Source: Serinus canaria (taxonomy: Eukaryota; Chordata; Aves; Passeriformes; Fringillidae). From it: DNA of 64,000 bases. The position numbers and the translations under genes were made by a program. The notes beneath the pieces are model-generated. The model worked only from the letters and a program-made list of their open reading frames with translations, did not search any database and was not told where the DNA came from. The DNA is taken from positions 52,575,180 through 52,639,179 of the forward strand of contig NC_066314.1 in NCBI RefSeq assembly GCF_022539315.1, given 5' to 3'. The number at the start of each line of letters is the position of its first letter. The first letter of the stretch is position 1. Shown here one piece after another: positions 50,091 to 62,600 of the stretch.

Positions 50091-51351
50091 CTCCTACACG
50101 CCGCTGGGGCGCGCAGGGGGAGTCAGGCATTCCAACCCCCAGCGGGAGCCCCCGAACCAAACCCGGGTCGGCCCGCGAAAAACACTGAGTTTGAAGGCAA
50201 GCAGACGGGCTGAGCTTGCAATCAGCTGTCGAGCTACACCCCCCCCTACGGAGGGGCAGGCCGGAATCCCCTTCCCCTGTCCCAGCTCCCCCCGCAGGGG
50301 CAGCCTCGGGACAGCCCGAAAAGCTCAGGGGGGGATCCAGGCTGATCACAGGCGCCGCGGTGGCCGCCGCGGGCGGCTCCGATGATGGTTCCGCTTGGTG
50401 ACTCTCAACCTCAGCCCCCTCCACCGGTGTGGCAGCCGAAGGCGAGGCCGCCGCGGGGGTCGGTGGGGGCTGCAAAGCCGGAGGGAGCGCATTCCCCACC
50501 GGGCTGAGGACAGCAGCCACGTCTTCTCCGGGTACCGGAAGCTGCAGCGCAGTCACGAACTCCTGGTGATCGCTGTCAAGTGTGTCGCCGAGCAACTTGG
50601 GCAAAGCCGCGGGAGGCAGTGCTGCAGGAGGGGCCGCGGGGACCGGCACCTCCTGCAGGGCGGGCTGGGGCAGGGCCCGTGGCTCCGGTTCGGGTGTCGG
50701 AGCCAACTCACCTCCCCCCTGAGAGCAGCAAGGGGGGGGAAGCGGTTCCGTCGGAGCATGCTCCAAAGGCGCAGAAAAAACCTTTTCTTCTGCCGCGGGC
50801 AAAGCTTCGCCCCCCCGCCCCCATTCGGGGGTGCTGGGGACCTCCAGGCCGCGGATTCGGACAGGCTTCCCTTTTTCCAGCTCCAGCGAGAAGGGAAACA
50901 TCCCCCGCACATTCGCAATCCACTGATATGCAGATGCTTTCCGTTTCAAAACTGGAAAAAGAGTTCTGAACGACGGATAAATCCGAGGAAATCCAAGTCC
51001 CCAGTAAAAAAGATCTCGGATAATTAATTCCATGCATTCCCAAACATATGAATCAAAGGCATACAGCACATCAAAGAAAAAGCCATGGTGCTTTGCCCAC
51101 CGGAAAAACTCATAGAAATGTGTCTTCAGCATAGGAATTCTGTCCTCATGACCCCATTTTTGCCAGAGACCGATAAGTTTCTCCTCTGAGGGAGAGAATG
51201 GAACCTCCGCCTCCGTAGGCACCCTTGTCCACATCCGAATCTGCCTTACATGAAGGGCAGCATTTTCAGGAAGGGAACTGTAAACAGTACCTTGTGACAG
51301 TGTCCTCTGGGCTTCAGCAGGCTGCTCTGTGCCGCGAAGACTCCCGGACAT
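50080..51351 (-). CDS. Gag-like polyprotein fragment of the ERVK-like element
   Basis: An uninterrupted 423-codon frame starts about 130 bases after the primer-binding site, with A at position -3 of the ATG. The first 160 or so residues are rich in aromatic and charged residues (for example WQKWGHEDR near residue 62 and [11 protein letters not shown] near residue 80). They look like a compact helical domain of the kind found in retroviral matrix proteins. From about residue 170 to the end the chain is rich in Pro, Ala, Ser and Glu and probably disordered. I see no CCHC zinc knuckle and no recognisable capsid homology region, so this is at most the N-terminal part of a normal gag. Its position between primer-binding site and polypurine tract is the main reason for the gag call; the family is inferred. 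Open-frame survival may reflect GC richness in the second half but is notable in the first. Confidence 0.65.
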   Translation of the reverse strand: MSGSLRGTEQPAEAQRTLSQGTVYSSLPENAALHVRQIRMWTRVPTEAEVPFSPSEEKLIGLWQKWGHEDRIPMLKTHFYEFFRWAKHHGFFFDVLYAFDSYVWECMELIIRDLFYWGLGFPRIYPSFRTLFPVLKRKASAYQWIANVRGMFPFSLELEKGKPVRIRGLEVPSTPEWGRGGEALPAAEEKVFSAPLEHAPTEPLPPPCCSQGGGELAPTPEPEPRALPQPALQEVPVPAAPPAALPPAALPKLLGDTLDSDHQEFVTALQLPVPGEDVAAVLSPVGNALPPALQPPPTPAAASPSAATPVEGAEVESHQAEPSSEPPAAATAAPVISLDPPLSFSGCPEAAPAGGAGTGEGDSGLPLRRGGCSSTADCKLSPSACLQTQCFSRADPGLVRGLPLGVGMPDSPCAPQRRVGGGS

Positions 51352-51469
51352 CTTGTCTCGGAGACTTTTCAGAAGGTTCTCACTGTGGCCAGCCTTGGCT
51401 GTGAACTCTGTCCAATTTCAGGATCTTTGGTTCTTCAGCTGGAAGCCACTTCTATGGTGATGTCCCTTT

Positions 51470-51487
51470 TTTCACTCAGGGTCACCA
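51470..51487 (-). promoter_or_regulatory. Primer-binding site
   Basis: On the minus strand, two bases after the end of the 5' LTR, the sequence reads TGGTGACCCTGAGTG. The leading TGG pairs with a tRNA CCA end, and the 2-base spacing is canonical. I do not assign the tRNA. Confidence 0.75.
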
Positions 51488-51489
51488 TT

Positions 51490-51876
51490 TGTTGCCTTGA
51501 CCACAAGGGTTCCAGGATGAGGGAAGAGACGAGAAAGTTGACTCCATGTATCAGAAGGCTTGATTTATTATTATTTGATAGATAATATATTAAAACTATA
51601 CTAAAATAATAGAAGAAAGGATTTCACTACAAGGGTAAGCTAAGAATAGTATAGGAGTGTGAAAACAAAGGTCTTCTCAGACCGAGACCGGCCGGACAGG
51701 TGATCTGTGATTGGCTCTTAATTGGAAACAACCTGACAAGGCCAATCAGAGATTTCCCCTGTTGCATTCCACAGCAGTAGATAAGAATTGTTTACAATTT
51801 GTTCCTGAGGCCTCTCAGTTTCTCAGGAGGGGAGAAATCCTAAGGAAAGGATTTTTCATGAGACATGTCGGTGACA
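51490..51876 (-). repeat. 5' LTR of the ERVK-like element
   Basis: This is a 387-bp LTR; on the minus strand it begins TGTCACCGACATG and ends CAAGGCAACA. The AATAAA signal is the complement of 51564-51569. It would carry the element's promoter, but I cannot place a TATA box with confidence. Confidence 0.92.
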
Positions 51877-51882
51877 AGGAAA

Positions 51883-52900
51883 TGCAAGCTACTCATTCAA
51901 GAACAGCCCCCAGCTATTTGCCAAAGATTTTACTGTCTTGTTCAGAATCATTCTTCTACCAATATGAAGAAATACAGGGATCTGAGCAACCTGATCTAGT
52001 TGAAGATGTCATTGCAGGTGGAGTTGGACTAGATGACTTAGTAAAGGTCCTTTTCAATCCTAACAATTCTATGAAATACACCTCTCCAACTACTGAAAGA
52101 CACCCCCTGAAAGGTCGTGTTAAAAGGCCGTTGAAAGGTTGAAAGGTCGTCTTCCTTCTGGTTACAAAGCAGTGAATTATAGTTCTCTTTGTTGATTCAG
52201 AGCACTCAAAGGAGCCAAGGAAACAGACCTTCAGCTCTACATGGTTGCACATGTGAGCTGGGGCTCTCCTCCTACCGGGCACCCTGTCAGACTCTTCCAG
52301 ACAGGGTACCCAGATCAAGAGGGCTGCAGTTTGAGGCTGAGCATCTGGCCCACACTGGTTTAACTTTATCAACTAGTTGGATCTGGCTAATATTAGAGAC
52401 TAATAAAACTCATCTGTTTTGGAAACAAAGGTGAGCCAACAGTAAATCTGCCATCAGTAAAATAATAATAATAAAAAAAAAAGATTAGAGGAAGCCTGAG
52501 AATGATTAATGCTGGGCCCAAACTGATCAGAAAACAAATACTCCTCAAAGCTACCATCAAGAAAAAGAGCTCAGAGCCAACATTTTGATGCATGATAACG
52601 TAGAAGTAACTCTGAGAAATGTAACGCTGGAATCAATTTTATCCTATAGTCCAAACAATAAAAATCACAAGCCAAAGTCTACCCTGGATGTACACATGGG
52701 TGTCCCACTGGTTTCAGTCCTAGCCACACACATGCATCTGAGGGTGCATTTTGGAACCCCAGGTCTTCAATCCACAACCTCCATTAAGCTCAAATATTTT
52801 GTGCACTAAGGATGAGGGTTGCACAGCTGTAACCGAGAACAGAATTTGTCCTGTTTATTGTAAGTCTGAAGTGGGTTTTTCTCCCACTAAAAAGCATAAC
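51883..52900. other. Flanking DNA between two ERVK-like insertions
   Basis: Apart from the CR1 fragment at 51978-52077 I see no gene or named repeat. The open frames are short. An A-rich patch with AAT units is near 52461-52483. Confidence 0.5.
51978..52077 (+). mobile_element. CR1 LINE fragment, degraded 3' end
   Basis: The order of blocks follows the avian CR1 3' end: GGATCTGAGCAACCTGATCT, then GTTGGACTAGATGA, AGGTCC, TTTCAATCC and AACAATTCTATGA. It is more diverged than the copy at 15853. Confidence 0.8.
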
Positions 52901-52906
52901 TTTTTA

Positions 52907-53614
52907 TGCCGCGCTGCTGCGTCGAATGCACTTCACTCTCCCACGAGCGGGGGGGGAAGGCGGCCGGGGCTAGCTCGGAGCACAGCAGCAGCTAGCAGCT
53001 AGGGGCACTACCCGGATCCGTCAGGGACATCAGGGCAGCGCCTTCGGCAGAAGCAACAGTAGCGAGAGGAGCGGCAAAAGCGGAGAAGCCGGAGAGAAAA
53101 GAGGGTCTTAACTCGCCTGGTGCAGTCCAGAGTTTTAATATATCATTGGCTCCAAGGAATCCAGGCGGGAAAAGACCAGGACAAAGGGGAGCAGCAGTAT
53201 ATAAAGGGGTGTACAAGAACCAATCGGGGAAACTGAGGAGGGGAATTCAACATAACTGACACGGGTGGCAACAAGTGATACACGAACCAGGGAGGGGCTC
53301 GGGGCACCTGCCCAATCACTCCCTAGGGAAAGGTGAAGCTTCTGGAAGGATGGGGGGGCCCCCCCAGGAGATGGACAGGGCCTGAGAGGAGGGGAAAATG
53401 TAACGAAAAGGGGCAGTTGCCAGGGGAACGGGGGTGGAGACAAGGGCTTGGCAGCGAGCCCAGACAGGGAGGACACCATTGGAGGGAAAGGGGGGACCAG
53501 GACTGAACCATCGAACTGGGTATAGGGGTGTAACTGGGGGAAACATTACAAAAGGGGAGAACAGTACAGAACAGGGGAGATAACTCAATTGGGAACTGAA
53601 CACACACCACAACA
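52907..53614 (-). mobile_element. Solo LTR, ERVK-like, probably minus strand
   Basis: The 708-bp GC-rich block is flanked by a perfect 6-bp duplication, ttttta (52901-52906 and 53615-53620). It has TG...CA ends: plus-strand start TGCCGCGCTG and end CACCACAACA. The minus orientation (start TGTTGTGGTG) is favoured because such starts are common in avian class II LTRs and because the GC-rich part then falls in R-U5. A TATATAAAGG motif near 53199-53208 would instead favour the plus strand, so orientation is uncertain. It contains a G7C7 palindrome around 53352-53365. Confidence 0.85.
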
Positions 53615-53620
53615 TTTTTA

Positions 53621-56525
53621 GGGTTATGAAAATTTGTAAATGGCATATCTTAAAAATCTTCCAGTCTGCAATATAAAATACACCCTGGAAAACTACTTAA
53701 ATGAATAGAATCCATCTTCCAGAGTCAGGAAAGGATCTTTTGTAAAATAAAAATGAGGAAAGGCCCTTTCACTTTCTTTGACTCTGGACTGGACTTCTCG
53801 GTTTTTGTCTTTCAAGTCCTTCACTACCCTTCTATCCAACATGTACTGTCTCTAAAAACATCTAATTCTTTGTTCAAACATAATTTTACTGCATCTGTTT
53901 CTCCCCTCTTTGCTTTGGCTCGCAACACTAGGAGGACAGATAAATAACCAACGATGTCAGAAAGCTACATCATAAATCACTGGGAAATTGAAGTAACTTG
54001 AATAGTCTTGCTGAGTTCTGATACACATTAACTATATGCACAGCTTTTGGGAAGGCTGCGTGTAATTGCAAGTCATTAACCTGAGGTGCATCCCACATCT
54101 CACATGGAGCTCTGCAGAGCCTGACCCAATGCTGCTGACCTTCAGGGAGTGTTTTCCAGAGTTCATGGCTCACATACTCAATGCTTAAATCCACCTGGAA
54201 AATCAAGCAGATTGTGGTTTTTTTAAGAATTCTATGCCAGGGTTTGGAAAACATGAATTATCACTAAAATTGTTAGCAAAACAAAGAGAGGATTTTCAGG
54301 GAACCACATAAATGTAGGTCTTTGCACAAGTTCTGCGTTTGCTTGGCGTCATTGGGAAATTCTAGTTTTTATGAGCTGAACTATCCAAAGGAGCAGCTAG
54401 GACAAGTATTGCAATTAAAAGCCATTGGAAACAAGGTGTCCAACCTCCAGCCCTGCTCTCTAGAGTTTTTGTGAGGATTTAGAAATACTATTACTAATAA
54501 CACTAAGGAGACCCAAATCCCTGGCTGCTGGGACTGTGAGTGCACACTCTTCCGGGGTCAGCTTCTGGTCAGGTCAGCAAGGACCTCTTCCAATCTGTGG
54601 TGGTCATGGAGGGTTCTCAGCAGTGTAGGAGAGCAATCACTTTCAGCCAAACCAGGCACTAGGACCCTGCCAGAGCTTCCACCATGCAACTCTGTAGAAG
54701 TATCTAGAAGGATATAATTATCATAACTTTTGACAGCCCTAATGACAGGCCAATAGAGACTACCACAGGCAAAGCACCCAGCCTCTGAGAACATCATTTC
54801 AGATCCCAGCTGGCTCCCATCTTTGCATCCTTCATCTTGGCCATGAGTAGACTTGTAGACTTTAAGAAAATCCCACTGGGGCTGGGGGAAGCTTTACATT
54901 TGTTTCAGCACAGTAGCATTTTAAAAAGGGGCCAATTTTCTGTTCTGAGCAGGTTTGAATTTATGTGCAGAGAAAGATCAACTTCGGTGCCATAAGACAC
55001 CATCCACCAAAAAACACAGGATCAATTCCCACCAGCAGCTTGGGAGAAAGCTTTTCCCAACAAATAACTTATCTACCATGGATGCTGGCTCCACCTTTCT
55101 TCCAGATTCAGACACACAAATTGTAGGACAAAAATCCCAAGTATATACATATTTTTGACCAAAAGTGCACTTCCTTCAAAACACTGGATGTCTCAGTGGC
55201 AATCACATCTGACTGTTGAAGCTGTAGCCAATTGTCTTGGGAAGCACTGGTAGATGTGTTGAAGAAAAGTCATGACAAATCTGTCAGCACATCCTGGATT
55301 TGCCCATTACAGCATTTCTTTCTTTACAGAGTAAGAGAAAACTCATTTCCAAAGTAGATTGTGGTGAGCATCTGTTTATGGAAGAAGAAAACACACATTG
55401 ATAAATGACAGGTCAACTCTTGGGCTGAAAATGTGAGAAGTTTCAAATAATATAACATTCTATCAAATGACCAATGTTCATAAAAATAAGGATCTGTACC
55501 CACTGTTCTTTCTATCTCAATGTCCTGAACTGGGCTGCAAGTGGAATGTCAACTTAGGCAACTGCATTAACCTTTCTGGGGTTAAATTCTAGGAAATCGA
55601 GAGACAAGAAATGTAGCAAGTAAAGCAAAGTTAAACACAGCTGAGTCTTTCACTCCTTTCATCCCTATACCCATGTCCATACAGAGGCACCAATTCACTG
55701 TAGGCTGATTTTACACTGATGAAATTTCAAGCAAACCTGAATCAGGGAATCACCTCTTCTTGCAAACCAAATCTTTCCATCATTTGACCCTGACTGTGCT
55801 CCCAACCAAGCCTGCAGAAAATACATAGAGTGCACCACTTCCTTTGCTGAAGGCCTGTGCAAATATTTCTGATAAATTTATCTCACACTGCCCCACGTAA
55901 TGGATTGTTCAAGTACCTTGGTGAGGCTTCTGAAAGGACTGACTGTTATCAGTTGATACCCCAGGCCTGTGTGCATACAGGGCTGCCACAGAAGAGGCAA
56001 AAAGCTAAAACAGACACCATAGTATCTGATGAAAGATGGCCATTTCTTATCGGACCCATTAAAATTCCATTCTTGAAGAGAGAGTGGGCTGAATTGTCCC
56101 CTGGAACTTGCAGTTGTCACTCAGAGTAGTGTGGGATTCAATAAAATGGTAAATACACTAGGAAGTGCCAAATAAATTTTTTTATTACAGTGCTGAATGG
56201 CTGACTATTCTCTGGTTGATGCTGTATGACAACATTTCACTGATAAGAGCACTTGTGAGAGCTAACTTAGCTTGGTAGGGTGGCTTTGCTTCTGCTTCCT
56301 GAAAGAAGGATTTTGGATGGAAAACATGACTTGCCTTGTTTGACTTGCCTGAGTAAACCCAGATTTGTAAACAGACTTAGGTGAGGCCTTCTGCGGAAGG
56401 CTCTGTAAATCTTGTAAATCACAAGAAGCTGAGGAATATGCATTCCTGGCTCTGATAGACACTAACAAAAAAGAGAAAATTCACAGCTGGAACTTCAAAC
56501 CTCTGTTACTTTCATTTTACTTTTC
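53621..56525. other. Unique non-coding DNA
   Basis: No gene or repeat is recognised in this stretch of about 2.9 kb. Confidence 0.55.
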
Positions 56526-56636
56526 ATTTACTTACATAATTAGAGAGGCTCAAGTCTCATTTGTGCAATGAATTTGTACTCTGTACAAATTCATTGCACA
56601 AATGAGACTTGAGCCTCTCTAATTATGTGAGTAGAT
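56526..56636. repeat. Near-perfect palindrome, 54-bp arms, 3-bp loop
   Basis: The left arm is 56526-56579 and the right arm 56583-56636, with TCT between them. The inner 46 bp of each arm are perfectly complementary; the outer part has mismatches only at 56533/56629 and 56528/56634. Transcribed from either strand it would fold into one long hairpin. It has no terminal signature that I recognise from a transposon. Confidence 0.95.
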
Positions 56637-59600
56637 TGTGGCAAGACAAAGAAGAGCAGAGGCTGGACATCCAACTTTTTATTTCTTTGATATTGGGAAA
56701 CTTTTCTCCAGAAATACTCGAGCTAAATTTGACTCAGTCATATCAGTTGAAGGAAAAACTTGGTCCTTATTTTGATTTTTACTTTTCAGACACTGACTAA
56801 CATAATTTTGTTCAGCAGGACCTTCAACAGTAATATACACACATGTGGAAAGGCTCTACTCTTTGAATACTTAGATAAAGATACCATATTTTCACTCCTG
56901 GAAAAGTGTTAAATTTTTTTCAAATGCACTTTTCAAATAAGCAGGCTTTTAGAAAAGAGATTCAAGTGTCTCTGCATACTGGTGAGTGTCAAAAACATAC
57001 TGCCAAAGCCTTTTAAGATTGCTTTTATCCTTCCAAATCCATTGCCAGTACTGTTGCATTAGCATCCAATAGTGTTCTTTGTTTTCTTCCTGCCTACTGT
57101 TTTTGTGACTGGACTCAGTTCATTCTCACCCATTACCAGAAGTTTTCCTTACTATGCTGACTTTCCAGAAGACAATTTTTCTTTATGGGTTACATTTCTG
57201 CAAGGTGTGAGATATATCCTTTTGCTGCACTAGAAATAGGTGCCATTGATTTGGCAACAATGACTTGCATTGCTGCATGATGAGGGAATGTGTTTTTCAG
57301 AATAAATATTTTCCTGATCTTCCTGAGTTTTTTAACACCCAAATTGTCAGAACACAGCCAACGTACTAAGAAACAGAATAGTAATAAGAAAACTTTCCCA
57401 TCTATGTGCTAATAAAATTAAATCAAAATCCTATGAAAGTTTGCCAGCATTTTTTCTACCAATTTTCCTACCAATATACATCATCTTACCAAAAAATCAG
57501 CTATACCTGTTGCTCTTTAAATGAACTTAAGAGATCTTCTATATGAAAGCTATATCAACATTTGATTTACTTCCATTGTTCTCTGGGACTTCTCCAATCT
57601 TAGCATCAGAGCTGGTATTAGACAGGTTTGAGGGAGCATCAACACTGAGCTGTCATATGGTTCCTGTTTACTGGAGAGCCAGATGACACCTTACATAATG
57701 TGTCCCAGATGTTAAGAAGATGTCCACAAATGTAACAGGTTCAATGCACGCCCTATGTAAATGCACAGGGTTAAACACCAAACCTATTTTAGTGTGTGTG
57801 CACCAGGTCACAGGTTTTAGAATAGCAATCAAGGTCTCAAATACCACTAACTCCAATACATGTTAGTCACAGTGGAAGAGGGAAAGACTTTCCAGCATAA
57901 GCTTCCATGCTTTGTAAGACACTGAAGGAAAACAGAAGAGAGGCTTGGCCTAGGTTGAGGACAGTATGCCCCTACTGTGTAGACACTCTTGTACATGGGC
58001 GATGTCACCTCTTTGAAATCTGATTTGAGTTGTTCTAAATGAATGACAACCATAATCACTATCAGCTGGCAGCTAATTCAAACCAGTGGAATATGCATTT
58101 AGAGAGAGGCAGGGCAATTACATAGTACAAAGACCTTTGCATGGCATGACATAGTTTATGAACAGCTGTTAGATAATAGCTTTTTTAAATTAACAGTCTA
58201 AATGCACAATTCAGATGGCACACAGCTCTTTGAATCTCAGCGGCTGCTGTTTTAATTTCCCTGCCAGTTGCAGATAGAGGTTCAGCAGGATGGCAACAAA
58301 TTGACTGCTGGTTGCAATTAGAGAAGCCCAGTGAGGTGGCTTCTCCATTAGTAGGTGACCTCTCTAGCTAGTATGTTTGCTTTAAACATCTCAGCAGAAA
58401 GTGTGAAACCTCCCAGAACATTATCAGGACTCAGAGAGGTAGGAGGGATTTTTCTCTGTGAATTACCTTTCAGGTCTAAGTATGCTTCATCTAAGAGATT
58501 GTCATTATTGGCTGCAGGGTGATCTTTGCTCATAAGCCCTGCGACTGAACTTTGTTTTGACATCTCCCCTCTGAGCATAGTTTATCTGAGATGAAGGAAT
58601 CCATCAGTAGTACAGCTGGTCAGGTGGGCTTCTTAGATTGATTTGGATGGATGAGAGTTAAGTATCTGAAGCTCAGCCTCTTCTGTAGGTGTCAATACCA
58701 GCTGAGCCCCGTAACAGGACCAATTTTTGTCCTCAGACAGGACCTCCCTTTTTGCGCTACAGAGAAGCACAGGGAAAAGGAAAAAACATGCCGCATTAAA
58801 TTAAATGAAATCCCATACCGTTCCAGCTGCACAAATTTCAAGCCTCAAGTTTTTTTCCAAGTACAGATATTAATAGCAAAGACCAGTATTTTTGATGCAA
58901 CTCTTTTTATGTAGAACAATATAGAGTCTGCTCTCATAAGCACAGTAGGACACAAACCACTGGAGGCAACTTTTCTTCTCACAGCAGCAGATCTTTCCCA
59001 GCCAGCTCTCCAGACTCTTGGGCTTCTCCCAAGAGAAGCAGGCATCCACACAATTTGTCTGTGTTGCAGCTCTGCATCACCACCTTCATTCCTTCCTTCC
59101 TTCCCATCTGAACTGCCCCTCATCTACCCACACATATTTATTTCTCAAAATAATATCCAGACAAAGCCAGTCTTCCCACAATATTCAAATTCCCGAGACG
59201 CCTTTGTTTTGGGTGGAAACATGTGCTTAGAAGTCTACAGCAGTATTTCAGTGAAGGACAGTCTCCTGCAAGACATAATCCAGCTCACACTACACCACAG
59301 ACTGAGATGCTGTATTCAAGCTTTTGCCCTGAGCTCTCTTATTAAGCATATCACACATATTTATGCAATACTGTCCTTGATGACTTAATAATACCAATGA
59401 AGTCTACCAAAGTCTTCTGTCATTTTTCTTTGAATTTGGCATTCATTATGTAACAGTTGTATTTGCAGAGATGCTGTTAGGGTCCTGCACCTGTGACAAA
59501 GAAAAGAAATGGAGAAGTGCTGCATGAGAAAGAAAAAATGAAAAATTTTCCTGTGAATCAGTGCTGCATACATGCTCTGCCACATGGCAAGTGATTTCTC

Positions 59601-62600
59601 CTTCACTACTCCTCCCAGCTATGGCCCAGCATATAGCCACAGTAAAATCCTCTGCACCTCGGGGCAGAGAATGTGAACAAAACCCCTGTTCTTTTGTACG
59701 GGTTTATGTCTATTGGACACCAGACCAGGAGGCAATGGTCCTGTGCACCTCTGAAAGATAAATATGAATCACAAAGTTACAGCAGATCCTACCTATGCCT
59801 GAACACTGGTAAGACAGCAAGGCCTTATAGCTTTGCTGCTTTGGCTCTGCAGCTGATGAAATCTGTGCTGGCAGTGGAATTGAGTCCTGTAATCCTTAGT
59901 CACTTTCTCCTGCCCTTTATAGGCCACCCATTACCCACAGATGTCCTGTGAAGGTAAACCACATAGCTTTGAAAAAACTAGGGGGAGAGGGAAGGGGAAA
60001 TATTAGAGGAGTCTGCAAAGTTCACATGTAAAATATTTTATCACACAAGAAGGAGTGTGGTAGGTCATTTGCTTGGTGCCTGTGACTGCAATGTCCCCAG
60101 GGAATTCCAGTTTAATGTTATCATCCTGCAGCAGGGCTTCTCCTCAGAGTTTTTTCCCATAAAAAACACCCAGAAGTTCCTTGTATTCCAGGGCCGGCAA
60201 TGGTTAGGTCACAACAGAGCACTGATGCCCCGGCTAAAGGATATTGGGAATGGGACATGGGCAGAGATCCAGATACTGCCTGTGTAGAACTTCATAGACT
60301 TCTATCCATTAGAGGACAGCAAAAGCAGTACAGGAATACAAGCAAGGCTGACAGACTGAAGCCAAAAATATTCTTGTCCCTTGATCACTGTCAGTGCTAA
60401 AGGATGCAGCTAGACAAGCTTACTTGCTCCATTTTCGGAGTGGTCGACCATGAAGTCCAAAACCACCCCTATAAATGCAATTGAGCCTTAACTGATACTT
60501 CTTTATGATGGGTCAGTCAGTCAGCGTGGTCCCACTGCTCAGCTCCTTTCAAGGAGCAGTAGCATCAACAGACAACCTGTGAAAGCAGCCTTGGGAGTCT
60601 GGGAAGAGTGATATTTTTTCTGTGAGATATTTAAGTACTGTATTTCCCTGAAAGTGGTTAGAAAATACAGCCAAGAAGCGGAAGGAAAATATAGGATTTT
60701 TTTTTTTAAAGACATCTATATCTTTCAAGCTTGCCTGAACAGGAAGATTTTGGAAAGGTAGAACTTTTGAAGTAACAATAACAGCTATTATAGACTTTTA
60801 ATATCAGTATTTTCTATACCTCAACTTGGTATAAAGTGTAAGAAAAATGACAGAACAGCTAGGAGAGACTGGCTTGATCTCAGCACACTTGAAAGAGAGC
60901 ACACAAACAGCTTGGGTCTATACATACATGTCTCTAATTCACTTGAGTACTGGAATTCTGTCCCACTCTGCTAAAATACTACTTCAGTGCTCAGGAGTAG
61001 AATCTGTATTGCATTTTGTAGCTATAAAAGTTAGGACTTGAATTTTGAGAAAGTGTCTCCTTATAAGCTCAAGCAAAATAGCAGAAATTATTTTATCAAG
61101 CTAAAGGCTGGGAATGTAAATCTGCTGGGAAAGGTAAAATGGAGAAAATAAAAGTTTTGTCTGAAAATGGGTTTCATTCCAACATAACCAATTCCATCCT
61201 GACCCAGCATCAAAAAGTGGTTTAATAAACCACAGCTGAAGTGGGAAGCAGAATTTTTCAGGTTTAAGGACATGGTGTCTCCATTCCATGAGGCTCAGGG
61301 AATTTGCATCAAGGTTTCAAGGGACAACCCTTCCCTCAGATCACTTGCTCCAGCCCACCACAGTCCATGCTACAAGACTAACAGTTAAGAACGGATAACA
61401 AAATGTTGGTTGATGTTGCAATAAGTTAGGGGGTTATGCTCTTAATTTTACAGCCTACATCTGCATATAGGTCTGTGCATCTTTCCAGAAATATCTATAA
61501 ATACATAGATGCATCAGACTCCTTTTTATTTAGCCTTTCTCTCTCCTTTGGGAAATTTCAGAGGAAGGCCAAAGAAATTTATCCTAAAAACCTAATTTCT
61601 CCTTTGAGAAATCACACTTTTGATTTAGAAAGGACATGTTTTGTTCTGGGGTAATCTCTCCTAATTCTTGAGTGACAAAGCAGCATTCTCAGACTCCAGG
61701 TCTTGTTGCAGTGTGGTACCTCCTGGCAGGTGTTGTGGATGTAAAAGACAGAAAGCTCTTGTTTACTCTGGATTCCTTAGCCCTTTCAGCCTCTCATGGA
61801 CTATACAAATGGAGGAAAACACAACCTCTGCTGGATTAAAATGTCCTTGTAGAAACAACAGATCTTCGTAACTTAAGCATTTGCTAATTAGGGCTATGCC
61901 AAGGAAACAAGGCCTGTTCTTTCTAATCTCCATAGAAACGCTCAGTCATTCTTCCTTCCTAACCCACTGCAAGCATGTCAGCATGTACCAGCAACCTTAC
62001 TGGCGGGTACAGCCTTTTTTAGCCAACACTATGTCTGAAATATGCAGGAAGGATTTAAAAAAAAAAGTATTAGTTGTTTTATTTATAGGCACAGTTATCA
62101 AGAAAGTCAATTGATTGTTCTACCTTTCCTGTTTATCATGTATTACAATGGGTAACCTGAGATGCTGAAAGCTCTGAAATTCCTGGCAATCCACAGATGT
62201 GTGCATGCATTCCCAAAATATTTTACTAAAACTAGGACTAAAAGTTTTAAGCATGGAAATGCTCTTTATAGCAGATGTTAGTCTTTTATTGTTAGAAAAC
62301 TGGGTTATATAATTATTTGTCAGATTGAGATTTTTTTGTCTCAGAAATTCCAGTTAGAAGCTAACTTGAAGTCTTAAACTACATTTGAGGAGCTGCTTGC
62401 AGTTTGATGGCTGAAAATACAATGACAGCACAAAGTAACTGCAAAGGCTGCTCCACCATCTCTTTTTGGCTCCATCTGGGACCTCCCCACCTCTTGCCCC
62501 TGCAGCTGTTTGACAGTCTGTCATCTGCTTGTAGCAGACTTCTGCAAGTCTCTTTAGATGCGTGTGTCAGAATAAGGAGCTGTTGGGTGTGCTCACTCCT

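Larger units (their letters stand above)
48810..51876 (-). mobile_element. Gag-only ERVK-like provirus, minus strand
   Basis: A 3067-bp element is bounded by two direct LTRs (48810-49188 and 51490-51876), both TG...CA. It is flanked by a perfect 6-bp duplication, aggaaa (48804-48809 and 51877-51882), the class II (ERVK-like) hallmark. In element sense the order is 5' LTR, primer-binding site, gag-like frame, GC-rich tail, oligo(A) tract, AT-rich region, polypurine tract, 3' LTR. No protease, reverse transcriptase, integrase or envelope sequence is visible, and 2.3 kb of internal DNA is too short for them. It would therefore have depended on proteins supplied by another element. The two LTRs differ at roughly twenty positions by eye (about 5%) plus small indels, so insertion is not recent. 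Confidence 0.9.

Noticed and set aside
50395..51027. 210-codon plus-strand open frame across the gag-like region
   Set aside because: It is the antisense shadow of the gag-like frame in GC-rich DNA, rich in Arg and Gly as expected for such shadows.
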